A stretch of 32,172 bases of DNA from Halieaceae bacterium. Its GTDB lineage: Bacteria > Pseudomonadota > Gammaproteobacteria > Pseudomonadales > Halieaceae. The notes under the pieces were generated by a model. The model worked only from the letters and a program-made list of their open reading frames with translations. It ran no database searches and had not been told where the DNA came from. Shown piece after piece: positions 24,869 through 32,172 of this stretch; positions within the stretch are counted from its first letter, which is position 1, and each line of letters begins with the position of its first letter. Where the stretch lies: the NCBI GenBank assembly GCA_030066555.1, contig JASJBK010000002.1, positions 1 through 32,172 on the forward strand. The letters run 5' to 3'. A program made the position numbers and the translations under genes.

Positions 24869-26584
24869 ACGAGCGCTGCCGTCACTCAACTGGTAAACGT
24901 GGTCGGCGGCGCTGACCATGGCGCGGTTGTGAGAAATGGCGAGGATGGTGAGGTGACCCTTGAGCTGCTCCATGGATTCCCGCACTGCGGCCTCGCTGTC
25001 GGGATCGAGTGCGCTGGTGGCCTCATCCAGGATCAGCAGTTTGGGGTTGTTGACCAGGGCGCGGGCGATAACGATGCGCTGGCGCTGCCCGCCGGAGAGT
25101 TTGCCGCCCCGTTCACCCACCACCGTTTCCAGGCCCTCTGGCAGTCGCGCCACGAAGTCCCAGGCACCGGCGGCCTTGAGTGCACGTTCGGCGTCTGCTG
25201 TGCTGAGCGCCGGGTCGCCAAGGGTAACGTTGTGAAGGACGCTGTCGTGTAGCAATACGGTGTCCTGGGGTACGTAGCCAATCATGTCGCGCCAGGCGCG
25301 GATATCCAGTGCCTCCAGGGAGCGACCGTCGAGCTGCACTTCACCGCTGTCGGGGCGCAGCAGGCCGATGGTCAGGTCGATGATGGTGGTTTTGCCCGCA
25401 CCCGATGGCCCGATCAGGGTGGTCAGCGAACCGGCGGGAATTTCCAGGGTGAGCCCGTTGAAGACCGGGTGCTTGTCGTAGGCAAAGTTCACCTGGTCGA
25501 AGCGGATGCTGCTGTCGAGGCTTGGCGTGCTGCCGCCGTGCAGCTGTTCGCGGGCGTCATTGGCGGCGGCGATACTGTCCTGCATGGCCCAGTAGGCGCT
25601 CTCGCCCTGCACCAGTTTCTGGTACTGCTTCTGCACCTTGCCCAGGAAACTGAAGGCGCGGCCCAGGGTCACCACCAGTACCATCACTGTGGTGAGCGCC
25701 ATGCCGTAGCCCTCCAGCGCCACGTAGATGCCCAGGCAGATGAACAGTGCGAACATGAGCTCCTGGGCGGAATCCAGCACCGCGGCGCTGAGCACCTGTA
25801 CTCGCAGCGCCTTGTTGAGCCGCCGTGTTTCGTGGGTCAGCACGGTGTCTGCCAGGTGTTCCCGGGCCATGGCCTTGAGCGGTTTCACCGATTGGAGGGT
25901 GTCTGTGAGGTTGGCGATCAGCGAGGTCATCAGGTTGGTCTGTTTGCGGCCTGCCTTGCGGGTTATGCGCACCAGGAAGTGGGACAGCCCGATGACCACC
26001 GCACCGGCGCCGATGGCCACCAGCGACGCCTGCCAGGACAGGGCGAAGGCAACGGCGCCATAGATGACCGCCTGGATCAGGAAGGTAATGGCGGTGGCGC
26101 CGTGCACAAAAGAGGCGGAGGAGCGTTGGGCCTCCGTGGCCAGCGAATTGGTGAGCTTGCCCACCGGCTGGTGCAGGAAGTACTCCCACTTGCTGCGCAG
26201 CACCGCGCGCAGCATCTGCAGGCGCAGGTCGGTGCCGACCTGGGCCGCGGTATAGCCCACCTGGCGCTGGGCAATCAGCAGGAACACGCTCTTCAGGGCC
26301 ACGCCGGCGACGATGATCAGCAGCATATTGCCGAGGGTGGGCGCGATGCCGAGGCCGTCTAGGGTATTGAGCACTGCGGCCTCAAAGCCGGATTGCGCTT
26401 CACTTTGTACGCCCATGCCGAGTTCGGCGGCTGCAGAACTCGCCTCGCCACCCACGGCGATGTTCAGCAGCGGCAGCAACGCGGACAGGCCGACACCCTC
26501 GGCGATACCCGACAGCAGCAGGGCCAGCAGCATCAGCACGGTGTGCAGACGGTAGGCCCGGAAAAAGCTGAGCATGAGTTTCAT
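24833..26584 (-). CDS. MsbA-like ABC exporter (fused permease and ATPase)
   Basis: This half-transporter of 583 residues has a type-I exporter membrane domain (about residues 1-320, starting MKLMLSFFRAYRLHTVLMLLALLLSG) followed by an ATPase domain. Walker A is GPSGAGKTT, the signature is LSGGQRQR, Walker B is LLILDEATSALD and the H-loop is ISHNRAM. I start at the ATG at 26584; the ORF track extends through lptG in another frame. It follows lptG by 76 bases on the same strand and faces the ELM1 gene. lpxK, the usual neighbour of true msbA, is absent. An inner-membrane flippase for the modified lipid made by this locus is the favoured role; the housekeeping MsbA is the alternative. Confidence 0.87.
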   Translation of the reverse strand: MKLMLSFFRAYRLHTVLMLLALLLSGIAEGVGLSALLPLLNIAVGGEASSAAAELGMGVQSEAQSGFEAAVLNTLDGLGIAPTLGNMLLIIVAGVALKSVFLLIAQRQVGYTAAQVGTDLRLQMLRAVLRSKWEYFLHQPVGKLTNSLATEAQRSSASFVHGATAITFLIQAVIYGAVAFALSWQASLVAIGAGAVVIGLSHFLVRITRKAGRKQTNLMTSLIANLTDTLQSVKPLKAMAREHLADTVLTHETRRLNKALRVQVLSAAVLDSAQELMFALFICLGIYVALEGYGMALTTVMVLVVTLGRAFSFLGKVQKQYQKLVQGESAYWAMQDSIAAANDAREQLHGGSTPSLDSSIRFDQVNFAYDKHPVFNGLTLEIPAGSLTTLIGPSGAGKTTIIDLTIGLLRPDSGEVQLDGRSLEALDIRAWRDMIGYVPQDTVLLHDSVLHNVTLGDPALSTADAERALKAAGAWDFVARLPEGLETVVGERGGKLSGGQRQRIVIARALVNNPKLLILDEATSALDPDSEAAVRESMEQLKGHLTILAISHNRAMVSAADHVYQLSDGSARLLEVDSLGLAK

Positions 26585-26660
26585 GGAGCGGTTCCGGTGG
26601 GGCGCTGGGCGAAGCGCGGCATTATGCCGACAGCGGCAGCGCTTCTCAAACCGGCAGCAT

Positions 26661-27731
26661 TCACCAGCGCATCCTGCGCAAAAGCAGCAGGGCCGCCAGG
26701 AACACGATGACGGTGGGCAGGAAGGCCACCACGGGTACCGACAGGGAGAGCAACTGGCCCAGTGCGTAGATGATCTGCGCGCCGAGGTAGAAGAGGATGC
26801 CCACCAGGGCGCCGATGCCGAGATTGACACCGAAATTGCTGCTGCGCCGCGAGCCCAGGCTGGCGGCAATGGGTGTGGCCAGCAGCACCATGGCGCCCAC
26901 GGTCAGTGGCAGGGCCAGCTTCTGCCAGAATGCACCGAAATAGCTCTGCCATGCCTGGCCGTTGGCCTTCAGGAACTGGCTGTACTTGTACAGCACTGAC
27001 AGGGTCATGCTGTCGGCAGTCAGCGCCAGGGAGGGCAACTCGTCCTTGTCCCACATGTTACCCACCTCCAGCTCTGCGTGGCCGCGGGTGCGGAACACGC
27101 CATCCACAAGGTATTTTTCTCGCACCCGCTTGAGCAGCCAGCGCCGCCCGGAGCGGACTTCTGCAGCGCCCGCGTGCAGGGTGCGCACCAGCTGGCCGTC
27201 CTCGTCAAACTCGTAGACGTCGATACCGCCGGGTACGCCGTTCTCATCGAGCCGGGCAAGGTGGACGTAGCGGCGCTCATTGCGTGACCAGACGCCGCCG
27301 TCGGGAATGCGCACGTCGCCCCGGTAGCGCAGATACTGGCGTTCCTGTTCCGCATGCTGGTGCAGCCTTGGGGTGGCGAATTCGAGGCCGGCCCACAGCA
27401 GTGTCATCAGCAGCAGGGTAGGCAGCGCGATGGCGGTCAGCAGCGACCTGCGCGAGACGCCGGCGCAGCTGATCACGGTGAGTTCGTTGTAGCGGTCGAG
27501 GTTGGCCAGGGCCATGATGCTGCCCAGCAGCGCGATCACCGGCGCCAGTCCCACCAGCTGCTGGGGCAGTGTGTAGATCGTATAGCGGGCCACCGCCAGG
27601 GCGTCGTAATCGAAGCGGGTGCGCTCCAGTTCGGTGATGAAAGCAATCAGCCCGAACACAGCGCCCACGACCAGCAGCACCATCAGCCAGCCACGTACCA
27701 GGTTGGCGGCAATGTAGCGGCGCAGGATCAC
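26661..27731 (-). CDS. lptG: LPS export permease LptG
   Basis: LptG is one of the two six-helix permeases that extract LPS from the inner membrane with LptB. The product of 356 residues starts with a GTG at 27731 that overlaps the lptF stop (GTGA), so it is coupled to lptF. The N-terminal helix with LRRYIAANLVRGWLMVLLVVG is typical. It is followed by LDRYNELTVISCAGVSRRSL, which forms the coupling-helix region contacting LptB, and a periplasmic jellyroll around residues 120-260. Three closing membrane helices end the protein. pepA, divergent from lptF in many gammaproteobacteria, is not here. Confidence 0.93.
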   Translation of the reverse strand: MILRRYIAANLVRGWLMVLLVVGAVFGLIAFITELERTRFDYDALAVARYTIYTLPQQLVGLAPVIALLGSIMALANLDRYNELTVISCAGVSRRSLLTAIALPTLLLMTLLWAGLEFATPRLHQHAEQERQYLRYRGDVRIPDGGVWSRNERRYVHLARLDENGVPGGIDVYEFDEDGQLVRTLHAGAAEVRSGRRWLLKRVREKYLVDGVFRTRGHAELEVGNMWDKDELPSLALTADSMTLSVLYKYSQFLKANGQAWQSYFGAFWQKLALPLTVGAMVLLATPIAASLGSRRSSNFGVNLGIGALVGILFYLGAQIIYALGQLLSLSVPVVAFLPTVIVFLAALLLLRRMRW

Positions 27732-28816
27732 GAGGCGTTCCTCGCGCGCCGGCTGCGCCGCAGGCGTGGCGGGTTGACCAGCAGCACCAGGATCACGGCG
27801 ACCACCGCATGGGCCGCCCACAGGCCGGGGAAGCGCGGCACTGTGCCCTGTTCGATGCCGGTGCGCATGACGGCGGTCAGGCTCAGCAGGCCGATGTAGA
27901 TGCCCAGGGCGATGAAGAAACTGCGCAGTCGCGACTCGCGCGGCGCGGTGCGTCCCAGCGGTACGGCCACCAGCGCCAGCAGCAGGGTGGCCAGCGGCGT
28001 GGTGATGCGCCACTGGTACTCGGCGATGTCCTTGGGCTCCGGGGAAAGTGACAGGTTCAGGGTGGTTTCCGCCTTGCGACGATACTGCTCGCGGGCCTCC
28101 TCGTTGGCGAGGCTCACCTCCATGCGGTTGAACTTCAGGGTGATGTCCTGGCGCTTGCGCTTGTCGAGCAGGTAGTTGTAGCCGTTGTGAAATTCCGCGG
28201 TCAGCGCCTGGCCCGGGTTGAGGGTGGGCAATGCCGCCGACTCGGCGATAATGATCTCCTCGCGACCCTTGCCCGGGTAATGGCGCTGCATGAATATTCC
28301 CTTGTGCAGGCCGCGTTCCAGGTCCAGGCCCTCGGCGATGAAGGTGTAGTCGCTACCCTCCATATTCACGAACTCTCCCGCTGCCATCTTCTTCAGGTCG
28401 AACTGGGCCGCGGCTTCAGCCTCGAGTCGGTAGCTCTCGCGGTAGGCCCAGGGGCGACCCAGTATGGAAATAACGCCGGTGATGATGGCCACCACTACCG
28501 CCAGTTTGAACACCGCTTCGAGAATCCGCGCACGGCTCAAGCCCGCGGCATACAGGGCGTTCATTTCCGCATCCCGGTACATGCGCCCGATGGCAGCCAG
28601 CACCGAGAAAAACAGGGCCGAGGGGAGCAGCACCTCGAGGGTGACCAGCGTATTGAGCCCTACCAGCTGGAAGGCGGTGAGCATGTCGAGTTTGCCCTGG
28701 GCCGCCAGGCCCAGCTGCACAGAGGCGGAATAGCCAATGAACACCAGCACCAGCAGGCCGAGGCCTGACACGAAGGGGCGCAAAATTTCCAGGCTGATGT
28801 AGCGATCGACGATCAA
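27728..28816 (-). CDS. lptF: LPS export permease LptF
   Basis: LptF pairs with LptG in the inner-membrane LPS extractor and docks the periplasmic bridge. I take the TTG at 28816 as the start (362 residues, (M)IVDRYISLEILRPFVSG). It aligns with the family N-terminus and has GGGA eight bases upstream. An in-frame ATG at 28858 adds 14 polar residues and lacks a ribosome site. Landmarks are MYRDAEMNALYAAGLSRARILEAVF (LptB-contacting coupling region), WAYRESYRLEAEAAAQFDL, the periplasmic jellyroll near residues 140-260, and the closing helices. It shares a 225-base divergent spacer with the sulfotransferase gene. Confidence 0.92.
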   Translation of the reverse strand: MIVDRYISLEILRPFVSGLGLLVLVFIGYSASVQLGLAAQGKLDMLTAFQLVGLNTLVTLEVLLPSALFFSVLAAIGRMYRDAEMNALYAAGLSRARILEAVFKLAVVVAIITGVISILGRPWAYRESYRLEAEAAAQFDLKKMAAGEFVNMEGSDYTFIAEGLDLERGLHKGIFMQRHYPGKGREEIIIAESAALPTLNPGQALTAEFHNGYNYLLDKRKRQDITLKFNRMEVSLANEEAREQYRRKAETTLNLSLSPEPKDIAEYQWRITTPLATLLLALVAVPLGRTAPRESRLRSFFIALGIYIGLLSLTAVMRTGIEQGTVPRFPGLWAAHAVVAVILVLLVNPPRLRRSRRARNAS

Positions 28817-28916
28817 GCGAGCGGTCCCTGTCCGCAGCGGGGGGTGGTTCCCGCGCATTGTAACGCAAGCCAGTAAGACCGACGCGGGTGGCAACCGGTT
28901 CCCAGAGGGGTGCATC

Positions 28917-28945
28917 TGGCCATTTTGGCCCGCTTGGCGCATAAT
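28917..28945 (+). promoter_or_regulatory. Candidate promoter for the sulfotransferase-ELM1 pair
   Basis: TGGCCA (28917-28922) and CATAAT (28940-28945) are separated by 17 bases on the plus strand. Both are imperfect matches to sigma-70 boxes. Transcription would start near 28952, leaving about 90 bases of leader that contain the 25-base repeat. Confidence 0.4.
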
Positions 28946-28987
28946 TGCGCGCTTTTCGAGGCGGGGCCCCCCGTCCAATCCCATGAT

Positions 28988-29027
28988 GGCCTCCAGCCCA
29001 AATCCAAGAGAGGGCCTCCAGCCCAAA
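28988..29027. repeat. Direct repeat in the sulfotransferase leader
   Basis: GGCCTCCAGCCCAAA occurs twice, at 28988-29002 and 29013-29027, with a 25-base period. The bases after each copy are also similar (CCAAGAGAG and CCAGAGAAAG). The repeat ends 14 bases before the sulfotransferase ATG, so it places two near-identical purine-rich stretches next to the ribosome site. It may be a recent slippage duplication. Confidence 0.55.
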
Positions 29028-29041
29028 CCAGAGAAAGTCGG

Positions 29042-30019
29042 ATGTTTAAGCTGAGCGACGGCGTCAAGAAGGCGCTGATTCTCATTCCCACGCAGCCCCT
29101 GCCCGCAAAAACCCGGGTGGCGCTGCGCCGCAAGCACCTGGCCAACCTGGAACTGGCCAAGGCCCACGCAGCGCAGTTCCTGATTATCGGTCATCCCAAG
29201 AGCGGCAATACCTGGCTCAAGGTGATGATCTCGCGGCTCTACCAGCTGCGTTACGACCTGCCCGAGTCCAAGCTGATCAACACTGACGAATTTGCCCGCA
29301 AGATCCCGGAAATCCCGCGGCTGGCCGCCACCAACGGCGTCTACAGTTACGAGGGCGAAGTCGGCAAGCTGCTGGCAGTGGGTGCACCGGATAATCCCCT
29401 GCGCCAAAAGCCGGTACTGTTTCTGGCCCGCAACCCGATCGACATCGCCGTAAGCTGGTACCACCAGTTCACCAAGCGCCAGTCACGCGCCAAGCAGGAA
29501 CTGATCAACCATTCCATCGAGCACCCCATCGACCGCAACACGGTGGAGATGTGGGAGTTCGTACGCCACTCCGACATCGGCCTGCCATTCCTGATCAACT
29601 ACCAGAACCAGTGGGCCGAGGCGATTGCCGAGCTGCCCCGCGGGCTGATGGTGCGCTATGAAGACCTGCGCGCCGACCCGGTGCCAACCCTGCACAGGAT
29701 CGTCCAGCACATGGGCGAGAACTTCTCCGAGGAAGAGGTGCGCGCCGCCGTGGAGTGGGGCTCCTTCGACAACCTGCAGAAGCTGGAGACCAGCGGCACC
29801 TTCAGCCAGGGTGGCATGAAGCTGGTCAACAAGAACGACCCCAGCACCTACAAGGTGCGCCGCGGCAAGGTCGGAGGGTACCGGGAAGACTTCAACGAGG
29901 CGCAGGTGACCGAGCTCGAGGCGCTGGTGCGCGACCTTATTTCTCCCCAGCTCGGCTATTGCCAGGAAAGCAGCCAGGAAAGCAGCCAGGAAAGCAGCAC
30001 AGAGAGCCGCGAGGACTGA
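29042..30019 (+). CDS. PAPS-dependent sulfotransferase
   Basis: This sulfotransferase-domain protein (325 residues from the ATG at 29042) transfers sulfate from PAPS. The 5'-phosphosulfate loop is HPKSGNTWLK (residues 51-60). The 3'-phosphate motif is LARNPIDIAVSWYH, with Arg130 and Ser138. The C-terminal RRGKVGGYREDF matches the RKGXXGXW-type PAP-binding element of cytosolic sulfotransferases. A general-base histidine at the usual mid-domain position was not evident. The tail ends in a slippery (QESS)n repeat. The gene is separated by one base from the second ELM1-family gene, so the two act together. Sulfation of a glycolipid or sphingolipid headgroup is the contextual guess. Confidence 0.88.
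   Translation: MFKLSDGVKKALILIPTQPLPAKTRVALRRKHLANLELAKAHAAQFLIIGHPKSGNTWLKVMISRLYQLRYDLPESKLINTDEFARKIPEIPRLAATNGVYSYEGEVGKLLAVGAPDNPLRQKPVLFLARNPIDIAVSWYHQFTKRQSRAKQELINHSIEHPIDRNTVEMWEFVRHSDIGLPFLINYQNQWAEAIAELPRGLMVRYEDLRADPVPTLHRIVQHMGENFSEEEVRAAVEWGSFDNLQKLETSGTFSQGGMKLVNKNDPSTYKVRRGKVGGYREDFNEAQVTELEALVRDLISPQLGYCQESSQESSQESSTESRED
29961..29996 (+). repeat. Three perfect 12-base tandem repeats inside the sulfotransferase gene
   Basis: GCCAGGAAAGCA is repeated three times without mismatch, encoding QESS repeats at the C-terminus just before the stop. The unit length is a multiple of three, so copy-number change would alter the tail without shifting frame. The lack of silent differences suggests recent expansion. 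Confidence 0.85.
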
Positions 30020-30020
30020 G

Positions 30021-31142
30021 ATGCCGCCGCGCACCTGGGTCATCCTCAGTGACAAACGGGGCGACAATGGGCAGGTAGACACCATCGTCGAAGCCCTGGG
30101 CTGGCCGATAGAGCACAAGTATGTGCATATGAAGCCCGAGTGGGTGCTGGGAAAACCTCGCTATCGCCCCTCTCTCGATCACCTCGATCTCAGCCAGTCC
30201 GACGCTCTGGAAGCACCGTGGCCGGAACTTATTATCACCGTGGGCCGACGGCCCTCCATGGTGGCGCTGTGGATTCGCAAGCAATCCGGCAACCGTACGA
30301 AGATCGTGCTGGTGGGCAAACCCTCCGGACATATGCTGGACTTCTCGCTGGTGGTGGCCAGTGCCGAGAACCAGATGCCGCCGCTGCACAACTTCCAGGC
30401 CACCACGCTGCCGCTGATGCGTATCACCGCAGAGGATGTGGCCGAGGAGGCGGTGGCCTGGCGCGAGCGCTTCGCGGAGTTGAAACGGCCGCTGATCGCC
30501 ATGCTGATCGGTGGCGAAACCAATCCCTTTATCATGAACCGCAAGGTGGCGCGGGACCTGGTGGCCACCGCCCGCTGGGTGGTGGATGAACTGGGGGGTA
30601 CCCCCTATATCACCACCAGTCGTCGCACCACGCCGAAGGTGCTGGAAGTGCTGCGCGCCGAGTTGCCGGAAGAGGCGATCTACTTCGAGTGGTCAGCGGA
30701 CGCCACGGACAACCCCTACCGGGCACTGCTCGGCTCTGCCGACGGTTTTATCGTTACCGGCGACAGCGTGTCGATGATGGTGGAAGTCATCAAGCTGCAC
30801 AAACCGCTGGCGATCTTTCCGCTGCCCGGTGGCTGGCTGGGCAGGATCGACCAGCTGCGCCGTTCACTGGCGCACTGGCTTTTCCGGCCCAAACTGACGT
30901 CAGGTTTTGATCGCCTGCGCCACGCGGTGGCGAGGGGCGTGCACCACATCGACTACTTCAAGGTGTTGAGTGCCACCCGCGACTTCCGCGCTTTCCACAA
31001 GCTGCTGGTCGATAATGGTTACGCGGTGTGGGCTGGCCAGGCGTTTCGCAAGGACGAGCTTGCACTGCCCGACGATGTGGGCGTGGTGATCAAGCGGATT
31101 GAGGCGCTGTTTCCGGCAGACAGCCAGACAGGTTCCGCCTAG
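30021..31142 (+). CDS. ELM1-family (DUF1022) GT-B-like protein, copy 2
   Basis: This 373-residue protein is a second ELM1/DUF1022 member. It starts TWVILSDKRGDNGQVDTIVEALGWP, has IAMLIGGETNPFIMNRKVARDL mid-protein, and carries the donor-site-like VTGDSVSMMVEVIKLHKPLAIFPLPGG. The pattern follows copy 1 (for example TRYLHLGRPWGRLDSFDLVV against TKIVLVGKPSGHMLDFSLVV). The family may be glycosyltransferases, but that is inferred from fold similarity. It begins one base after the sulfotransferase stop. Its TAG stop falls in a CTAG palindrome that also encodes the stop of the convergent oxygenase gene. Confidence 0.8.
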   Translation: MPPRTWVILSDKRGDNGQVDTIVEALGWPIEHKYVHMKPEWVLGKPRYRPSLDHLDLSQSDALEAPWPELIITVGRRPSMVALWIRKQSGNRTKIVLVGKPSGHMLDFSLVVASAENQMPPLHNFQATTLPLMRITAEDVAEEAVAWRERFAELKRPLIAMLIGGETNPFIMNRKVARDLVATARWVVDELGGTPYITTSRRTTPKVLEVLRAELPEEAIYFEWSADATDNPYRALLGSADGFIVTGDSVSMMVEVIKLHKPLAIFPLPGGWLGRIDQLRRSLAHWLFRPKLTSGFDRLRHAVARGVHHIDYFKVLSATRDFRAFHKLLVDNGYAVWAGQAFRKDELALPDDVGVVIKRIEALFPADSQTGSA

Positions 31143-31765
31143 CGCATCCCGAGAACGTTCTTCATGAAGTGGGTGCCGAAGCGGCTGATGCGCTGGGCTG
31201 CCACCGCCAGCGGGCTCTGGTCCAGGTAGTTGAGCTGCACCATGCGCCGCTCACCCACGAAGCGGGTGTGGCCGTGCCAGGAATGGTCGGTGCGGCGGAA
31301 GGCCAGCAGGGTGCCGCCGAGCGGCGCGACCTGGGCCGCGTAATCCCCGATATCGGACTTCGAGCGCAGCATGCGTAACTGGCCGTCCTCGTGATCCCAG
31401 CCCTCGTTGAAGTACACCAGCACAGTGATCACTTTGCTTTTGTGATCGGTGTGAATGTTGCCATCGGTGCGCTCGCAGAACTTGCGGACCGTCACCGTGG
31501 TCGGCAGGCTGGCGAGATCCATGTCGAAGCGCTCGCCGAGCACCTCGGCGAAGGCCTGGCCCTGGATTTCATCCATCAGCGCGCCGAAGGCCGGACCGTA
31601 GCTCAGGTTGTCCAGAGCGTGATTGGCGGCCGTGTCGATCGCCGGGTAGTCGGCGTTCACCTTCGCCAGGGCGTCAGCGGAAAGGAAGTCCGGCACCACC
31701 ATGAAGTCGAAGGGGTCGCTGTTGAGGTCCGCGCTGCGGACTGCGTCGAGGTTGATCAGAGACAT
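31139..31765 (-). CDS. 2OG-Fe(II) oxygenase family protein
   Basis: This 208-residue protein carries a 2-oxoglutarate-dependent dioxygenase fold. The iron ligands are in NIHTDHKSKVITVLVYFN (His105, Asp107) and in DHSWHGHTRFVGERR (distal His164, then an Arg that would bind 2-oxoglutarate). GGTLLAFRRTDHSWHG is typical of prolyl-hydroxylase-like members. The ATG at 31765 is preferred over the longer track start. It is convergent with the ELM1 gene, sharing the CTAG stop, and divergent from the second sulfotransferase. It could hydroxylate a lipid or sugar part of the product; a protein or small-molecule substrate is equally possible. Confidence 0.83.
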   Translation of the reverse strand: MSLINLDAVRSADLNSDPFDFMVVPDFLSADALAKVNADYPAIDTAANHALDNLSYGPAFGALMDEIQGQAFAEVLGERFDMDLASLPTTVTVRKFCERTDGNIHTDHKSKVITVLVYFNEGWDHEDGQLRMLRSKSDIGDYAAQVAPLGGTLLAFRRTDHSWHGHTRFVGERRMVQLNYLDQSPLAVAAQRISRFGTHFMKNVLGMR

Positions 31766-31882
31766 GCGCGAATTGTACGGGCAGGCGCGAAACCGCAGCA
31801 AGTGAGAGGCCCGGTAATAGTGCGGCAAATCAAGAATTCCTGTATCATGCGCCGCCTTTTCAAGCCGGAGAATTCCCCGCCC

Positions 31883-32172
31883 ATGGGCGACAAAGCCCGC
31901 GCCGCCGCGCGCATCCTGATCATGCTGCTGTGCTTCTGGTTGCCGGCGCAGCGCCGCAAGCGCCTGGAACGCTGGCTGCGGGGTCGCGAGGAATTCAAGA
32001 AGCTCGAGCGCTGTGACTGGGTGCTGATGAGCTGGGGGAAGTCCGGCCGAACCTGGCTGCGGGTCATGCTGTCCCGCGCCTACCAGCTCAAGGGTGGGCT
32101 GGCCTCTGACGAGCTGCTGGATTTCGACAATTTCCGCGCCAGTGACGCCTCACTGCCGGCTGTGTTCTTTAC
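31883..32172 (+). CDS. Second sulfotransferase, N-terminal fragment (cut by window edge)
   Basis: This frame is absent from the ORF track because it runs off the right edge. From the ATG at 31883 the frame is open for 96 codons to the end. The product has a hydrophobic N-terminal stretch (ILIMLLCFWLPA) and the phosphosulfate loop SWGKSGRTWLRVMLSRAYQL (residues 50-69). The loop is at the same position as in the upstream sulfotransferase (HPKSGNTWLKVMISRLYQL), so the two are paralogs. A TATCAT -10-like hexamer lies at 31843-31848. The 3'-phosphate motif and catalytic residues lie beyond the window. Confidence 0.82.
   Translation, partial: MGDKARAAARILIMLLCFWLPAQRRKRLERWLRGREEFKKLERCDWVLMSWGKSGRTWLRVMLSRAYQLKGGLASDELLDFDNFRASDASLPAVFF

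Noticed and set aside
24833-26869. The 678-residue minus-strand ORF as an ABC protein with an N-terminal extension
   Set aside because: The first 95 residues are lptG read in another frame; a proper membrane-domain start exists at 26584.

Overview
The window looks like chromosomal DNA from a GC-rich marine gammaproteobacterium. The housekeeping blocks (rpoN-lptB-lptA-kdsC-kdsD-yrbG, mlaC-ibaG-hisG-hisD, degS/algW-zapG-zapE) keep gammaproteobacterial order. The Halieaceae (Haliea/Halioglobus/Congregibacter group) is my best guess, but the lineage is inferred from gene order and protein style only.

Positions 1-11978 are mostly core envelope genes. On the minus strand a run yrbG-kdsD-kdsC-lptA-lptB-rpoN supplies Kdo arabinose-phosphate isomerase/phosphatase steps, the LPS bridge protein and ATPase, and sigma-54 (cut by the window edge). 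lptC, which normally sits between kdsC and lptA, is absent. On the plus strand mlaC, ibaG, hisG and hisD follow. mlaFEDB is missing beside mlaC and murA is missing between ibaG and hisG. DegS-type protease, a Nif3-family protein, ZapG and ZapE complete the block.

Positions 11988-24868 hold what I read as a bacterial sphingolipid (ceramide) locus of the Caulobacter type. It contains serine palmitoyltransferase (spt) with its own acyl carrier protein, a fatty acyl-AMP ligase (aasR-like), an extended-SDR ceramide reductase candidate (cerR-like) and a GNAT-fold N-acyltransferase (cerS-like). Around these core genes are a fatty-acid-hydroxylase-family membrane protein, two LpxL-like acyltransferases, a nucleotidyltransferase, a metallophosphoesterase and an ELM1-family protein. 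The displaced murA is embedded directly behind spt with a one-base overlap. The two halves are divergent: aasR-cerR-acyltransferase-hydroxylase-acyltransferase to the left, cerS-nucleotidyltransferase to the right, then acpR-spt-murA-phosphoesterase converging from the right.

Positions 24833-32172 extend the theme toward export and headgroup chemistry: lptF-lptG followed by an MsbA-like ABC exporter on the minus strand; a PAPS-type sulfotransferase coupled to a second ELM1-family gene on the plus strand; a 2OG-Fe(II) oxygenase; and the start of a second sulfotransferase running off the window. My working model is that the cell makes a hydroxylated ceramide, decorates it (possibly glycosylated and sulfated), flips it with the ABC protein and may move it outward with the LptFG machinery. 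The ceramide core is well supported by family and gene content; the decoration and transport steps are inference.

No tRNA, rRNA, CRISPR array, insertion sequence or phage gene was seen. The only gene-free stretch above 300 bases is the divergent aasR/cerS spacer (17378-17910).
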